From Lepeophtheirus salmonis (taxonomy: Eukaryota > Arthropoda > Copepoda > Siphonostomatoida > Caligidae): DNA of 64,000 nt. Below, piece after piece: positions 59,736 to 64,000 of the stretch; position 1 is the first letter of the stretch, and each line of letters opens with the position of its first letter. The position numbers and the translations under genes are program-made. The DNA lies in NCBI RefSeq assembly GCF_016086655.4, contig NC_052136.2, positions 16,616,001 to 16,680,000 of the forward strand, in the 5' to 3' direction. The notes under the pieces were generated by a model. That model worked only from the letters and a program-made list of their open reading frames with translations, made no database searches and was not told the DNA's origin.

Positions 59736-60105
59736 AAAAAATTTGAAAAATTAAATGTGTCTGAAAAAAAAATTGAAAAATTAAATTTTTAAGAAAAAAA
59801 TTTCAAATATTAAATTTTTTCGAAAAAAATTTCAAAAATCCGCAGTCATTCTCAAACAATTAGGTTTTTTGGGAAAAAATTTATAAAATTTAATTTCACA
59901 TATAAAAATTTTTAGGAAAAAATTTCAATTATTAAATTTTTTGAAAAAAAATTCAAAATTCCATAACTACTCTCAAAAATTAAATTTTTTGGAAAAAAAT
60001 TTAATTAAATTTCATTTATTATATTTTCTAGTAAGAATAAAAAATTCCTTTTTTGGGGTGGGCGGGGGCTACAGCCCCTTCAGCCTTCCCACTGCGAACG
60101 CCTCT
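59736..60105 (+). repeat. Family A MITE, left end lost
   Basis: A long alternating A/T interior (five or more TTAAATTTTTTGGAAAAAAA-like units), then GGGGGCTACAGCCCCTTCAG and the terminus ACTGCGAACGCCTCT. The G-rich start motif is missing. Confidence 0.7.
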
Positions 60106-61276
60106 GATATATAAGAAGTAAATAAATAAATTGAAATTTTCTCCTTTTCTTGATTTGTGTTCAAGATTGTTATAATATTGACGTACCACAGATGTATATT
60201 ACTAATTAATGAGTTAATTTGATTGTTAATGATTTGGGAATTTTTGTACATAATACTTTCCTACTTAAATACTACAACCAAACATGTTTCTAATTCATTT
60301 GTATGTATGCATGTTATTCTAATGAAAAGAGAGACAAAAAAATGAAAGTTTTTTTTTTTTTAATGTTTCCTTGGATCCTATTAATAATAATTTCATACAA
60401 TTCCTTTAAAACACATATGTTTTTACTTTCTATTGAATCAATGAAGTCATTGATTAATAGTATGTATTATATAATGCTTGCATAACACATAAGTAATAAT
60501 TACTATAAGTCTCCAATATAAGACTATGGCGTATAAATTTACACCTTTGCTCTTTGCAGAAATGAAGAATTATATGATGTACATAGGTACAATTAAAGGA
60601 CTTAAAGGGGAAAGCAGGCACTTATTTTCTCGTTGTTGATTGGATTAAAATTGTCAGCTGCTATAAATTCCTATTTACATCGTTTCGAATAGTAGAAGTG
60701 CTAATCACTTCTCCATTAGCAATTAATTATCATTCGACATGATGGAGTAATGATATTGGAAAATACTTATGGACTTATTAACAAGCATAATATTAGGCAA
60801 GAGCAGTAATTTCATCTTCCTTATGATTCTTAATGTGTCAGAATGAGGGGATGTTGGCTCTAGTTAGACGACCCCCTGAGAAGATTCGGGGAGGGTATCC
60901 ATTGTCGAGTTGTAGGAGAGTTCAAGAAAATCCCGCATTACGTTGTCACTTAAGGGATTTGAATATCTAGGACTATGAATTCATATCTCTTATATGGACA
61001 TCAAGCCAAACTATAAGCCACTATAACAAGTTAATTATAGACTTCGTAAACTAAATTTTAAGCTTATTTTTTTAATATAAAACAATGATATTTGAATATA
61101 TGTATGTATAATTTTGTTTGTAATAATAGTCTTAAGTGTTACTTTTAAAGAATTTTTGTATATTAAAACATTTATTCCAATTTATTATTTACAAATAGAG
61201 TTCATTTATTTGTAAAATTGATATTCATATAAATTCCTTTGTAAGTGTTTCATTTCATCAATTAATTTATTAACTG
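60106..61276. other. AT-rich spacer, nothing recognised
   Basis: 60840-60960 is less A/T-rich (TTAGACGACCCCCTGAGAAG) but shows no motif or open frame. Confidence 0.4.
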
Positions 61277-61284
61277 AATTAATG

Positions 61285-61868
61285 CAGAGATTTTCAACCT
61301 TTTTTTAGTGATGTACCGCTTATAAAATATCTATTTACCCAAGTACTCTTTTACCAGCAAATATCATATATCGCTTCAGGTATAGGGACGTCTACAGGAT
61401 TATATTTTGAAGGGGGTTATGGTTTTTGGAATTTTTTAGAAATTAAATCCAAAAATTACAATTTTTTGTGGAAAAAAAAGCCAAAATTGAATTTTTTTCA
61501 ATTAAACATTTTGAAAACAAAATTAAATTTTTTAGAAAAGAAATTCAAAAGCCCACAGCTATTCACAAAAAAAAAATGGAAAAAAATTTCAAAAATCCAT
61601 GTGTATTTTCAAAAATTAAGTTTTATGGGCAAAACAAAATCAAAATCTACTGAAGTTAACAAAAATTAAATTTAATGAAAAATAAATTCAATAAAATTTT
61701 TTGTAGAGAATTAAAAAAATCCATAGCTATTTATAGATAATTAAATTAAATTTCAAATATGAAATAATAAAAAAAAATTAAAATTATTACATTTTCTAGT
61801 AAAAACAAAAATTCAAATGCCTCCAAGTACCCTTGAGAGGTACGCGTACCCCCATTTGAGAACCACGG
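61285..61868. mobile_element. hAT-type MITE with perfect 8-bp target duplication
   Basis: AATTAATG occurs exactly at both edges (61277-61284 and 61869-61876). The left end CAGAGATTTTCAACC and the right end read inward, CCGTGGTTCTCAAATGG, are an imperfect inverted pair of the hAT type, with subterminal GTACC blocks inverted as well. The element is split by a family A MITE from 61384. With that insert removed it would be about 150 bp. Confidence 0.9.
61384..61818 (+). repeat. Family A MITE nested in hAT MITE
   Basis: It starts AGGGACGTCTACAGGATTAT, then a G-run and the alternating A/T interior. It ends at TTTTCTAGTAAAAACAAAAA without the usual C-rich terminus, after which hAT MITE sequence resumes (GTACCCTTGAGAGGTACGCG). 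Confidence 0.75.
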
Positions 61869-62042
61869 AATTAATGTATATAAGTACTTCATTACTAAAG
61901 AAATAGTTCCAAAAGATTTTTTACGATTAATGTAGTCATCTAATTGGTTAATTGCGGTACGTATGTCTGGGGCAACTCTATGAGAAGGTAAATACTTTTG
62001 CCTGATAATATGCTTGTTTGTCAATGCATGAGTATTTTTCAA
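61860..62042 (-). CDS. Unrecognised minus-strand open frame cut by hAT MITE
   Basis: From ATG 62042 the frame reads MKNTHALTNKHIIRQKYLPS, then HRVAPDIRTAINQLDDYINR and KKSFGTISLVMKYLY, before running into the hAT MITE. The part outside the MITE has a more protein-like composition than most chance frames here, with few Phe/Lys/Asn runs. The frame is open upstream of the ATG too (DGLFLL). I recognise no domain. It could be the remnant of an exon or of another element. Confidence 0.2.
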
Positions 62043-62625
62043 TAAGAATAATCCGTCATGTCGAATGATAATGAATTGAAAACTGAGAAGTTGTTATAGT
62101 TTTTGTTGATTATTTAAAGTTCTACAATGGTAATTATTCGAGATAAGTACTAATTTGTTGTGTTTATATAATGACCATCAATGAATATAATTTTTTTTAA
62201 ATATTTTTTTACAAAGAAACACTCATTTATTGAACTTTTATGACATATAATATTATATAAACAATACTTTTTTATCATAGTATAATTTTAAATTGAATTA
62301 AAATATACAATCTTGTAAAGCAATATTTATAATATCTTTTTTACGGTCAAGTGTCCCAAATGGTTCTTGTGTGAAATGTACAATGTACATATCAATATAT
62401 TGAATATCATTTTACGGTCAAATATCTTAAGTGTTCCTTCAGCAAAATGTACATTTGGCAAATTTTCCTTCGGTAAAAACGTTTTCTCCCAATTGTTCTA
62501 GAACCATATCATTCTTAATTCATGTGCATTTTCAGTATATGTTAAGATTTGAATTAAATATAAATCCCGACTAATATATTCATCAATCATCATATCATTT
62601 TTTTTTTCTCAAACTCTTATACTTC

Positions 62626-62765
62626 TTCTTTCATTCTTGAGGAGAGAACATATATATGAATTGATGTAAGTATTGATTAGTTATGTGTGAGTGTGCTCAT
62701 GAAAAACAGAGAGTAACAATGAGGATTTTTTAGGGAGTTATCTTCTATATTACTTAAGCAAGGGC
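62626..62765. repeat. Family D repeat
   Basis: 'TTCTTGAGGAGAGAACATAT', 'GTGCTCATGAAAAACAGAGA' and 'GAGTTATCTTCTATATTACT' match 57735-57845 in order. Confidence 0.6.
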
Positions 62766-63164
62766 TGTATGTTATTTTCATAATCATCCAATTATTGAAA
62801 CACATTTTTGATATGGGTAATGTGTTGGTAAGTGTATAGTAAAAATACATTAGCTACAAATCATAAATATATGAAAAAAAACCATGTAATTTTGTATATA
62901 TTACCTTACTATTCTCATCTTTAAACTAATAGAACAAATACTTGGAGTACGATTTATGTCGTTAAAATATATGTAAGTTAATAAGTAAATCCGTTTATGC
63001 TTGTGCTCTTTCAGCTTTTTGGTTTATTATTTAATCAATCATGGGGGTGTTAACGTTTCCCTCTACAAGAATAATTATCCCCTTTGTTTCCTGTAATTGA
63101 ATTTAAAAATAAATAATAAAATAAATATATTTGAACTTAAATATAATTATAATATTTTTTCATT

Positions 63165-63310
63165 ACTAATGCTATTTTAAATGTAGAGGGTTCTGTTCTT
63201 TATAGTAGTTATTCTATTTCTTCGCCAAATATCATATAAAAGGCAGATGATATTAACAAGTGTCTTAATTCAGTAGTACCATATGCCTGGCTCGAACATT
63301 CCCCCCCCCC
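63165..63310. repeat. Family G repeat
   Basis: Colinear with 40660-40800: 'ATCATATAAAAGGCAGATGA TATTAA', 'TTCAGTAGTACCATA', 'CTGGCT'. It ends in a C10 run. Confidence 0.5.
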
Positions 63311-63429
63311 TCTGACATCAATACCATCTCTACATATCAGTCGATGCAATAGGTAGAGGAATGATGAGTATTGATAAAAATCGTCAATATTTTGGACTTG
63401 AGAAAAAAAAAGAAACTGAAAATTAAGAT

Positions 63430-63650
63430 GTTAACCCTGGCTGTTGGAAAAATATTTTGGAGGAGAGTAGCTTAGCTTTCATGCCGTTTCATTAGATTAG
63501 CTACAATCAGCTTTGACAAGGGAGGAGGGGGGTGGACATTGGCAAAAATTACTCTGCTGTGGATCCTCAATTCTACTGTGAATATATCAAGGACTTGCAA
63601 TTTTAGTTCTGCAACAAATCCTTAAGGTTATCCGTCTTTTATGAGTACAC
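63430..63650. repeat. Family B interspersed repeat
   Basis: 'TTTTGGAGGAGAGTAGCTTA', 'ATTAGCTACAATCAGCTTTG', 'AAATTACTCTGCTGTGGATC', 'CTGCAACAAATCC' and 'GTCTTTTATGAGTACACACC' parallel the 3766 and 7555 copies. Confidence 0.65.
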
Positions 63651-63654
63651 ACCA

Positions 63655-64000
63655 ATTGGTAATTAGGTTTTAAATATAAATGAATGTAGTAGGAAAGGAA
63701 GTTCACTACTCAGGAGTTGAATGATAATAACAACAGCTTAGGGGAAAATACATTCTTTATATAACCAATTCAAAAAAAAAAAAAAATAGGCCAGCTAAAA
63801 AATACACGATTTACATCACTAGGGATGAGGTCTACAAAATATTTCTAATTGGGAATATGAACAGTGTTCTATCATTTTTTAAACCTGGTATTATTATTAC
63901 TATATAATTCTTGAAGACATAATATCTAAGTATAAAGTAATAGTTGGGGCATAGAAATAAGTACAAATCCCCTTCCATCTCTGGTAAATATATAGGCAAG
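63655..64000. other. AT-rich spacer to window end
   Basis: 'TAATTCTTGAAGACATAATATCTAAGTATAAAGTAATA' resembles 18270-18310, suggesting a further short dispersed repeat. No gene seen. Confidence 0.4.

Overview
This window looks like nuclear DNA of an arthropod, most probably a copepod crustacean such as a sea louse. The base composition is very AT-rich, there are spliced genes with TATA and initiator promoters, and the one clear protein gene encodes a Rebers-Riddiford (RR) cuticle protein. The DNA is also saturated with decayed Tc1/mariner, hAT, piggyBac and short terminal-inverted-repeat (TIR) elements. The species is an inference; the sequence carries no diagnostic RNA gene. There are no operons, CRISPR arrays, or rRNA or tRNA genes that I can recognise.

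Genes. The only complete gene is a two-exon RR cuticle protein on the + strand (CDS 21170-21181 joined to 21253-22365). It has a TATA box at 21113, an initiator at 21145 and a polyadenylation signal at 22481. On the opposite strand, a 70-nt first coding exon (22607-22538) has a near-ideal start context and a perfect splice donor, and encodes a histidine-rich peptide. The best acceptor I found lies at 20510, beyond the cuticle gene. In that model the cuticle gene sits entirely inside an intron of the antisense gene.

Mobile DNA. From left to right: a TTAA-flanked piggyBac fossil (1502-3106); a hAT-type MITE (4566-5158); an unrecognised ~810-bp TIR element (10651-11461); a mariner relic (13350-13590); an internally deleted mariner with a 36-bp minisatellite in its reading frame (14871-15757); a mariner relic (23490-23935); a rearranged mariner with ~120-bp TIRs and an inverted catalytic segment (26075-26902); nested MITEs (27592-28626 and 32400-33127); a mariner relic (38600-39180); two different mariners only 13 bp apart (42942-43743 and 43757-44893), the second with an inverted duplication of its catalytic motif; a TA-flanked MITE (45529-46037); a deleted mariner (48111-48902); three further mariner relics (53480-54130, 54540-54880, 56060-56760); a Ty3/Gypsy-type integrase relic (58990-59345); a BED-finger hAT transposase relic (59440-59735); and a hAT MITE with perfect 8-bp target duplications that hosts another MITE (61285-61868).

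A short AT-rich foldback family (called family A here) recurs eleven times. It has ends of the type AGGGGCGTCCGCAGG and an interior of alternating runs of A and of T. Further repeat families are labelled B to G in the entries. The remaining DNA is AT-rich intergenic or intronic sequence in which I see no supported coding exon. All boundaries of decayed elements are read by eye and are approximate unless a target-site duplication is stated.
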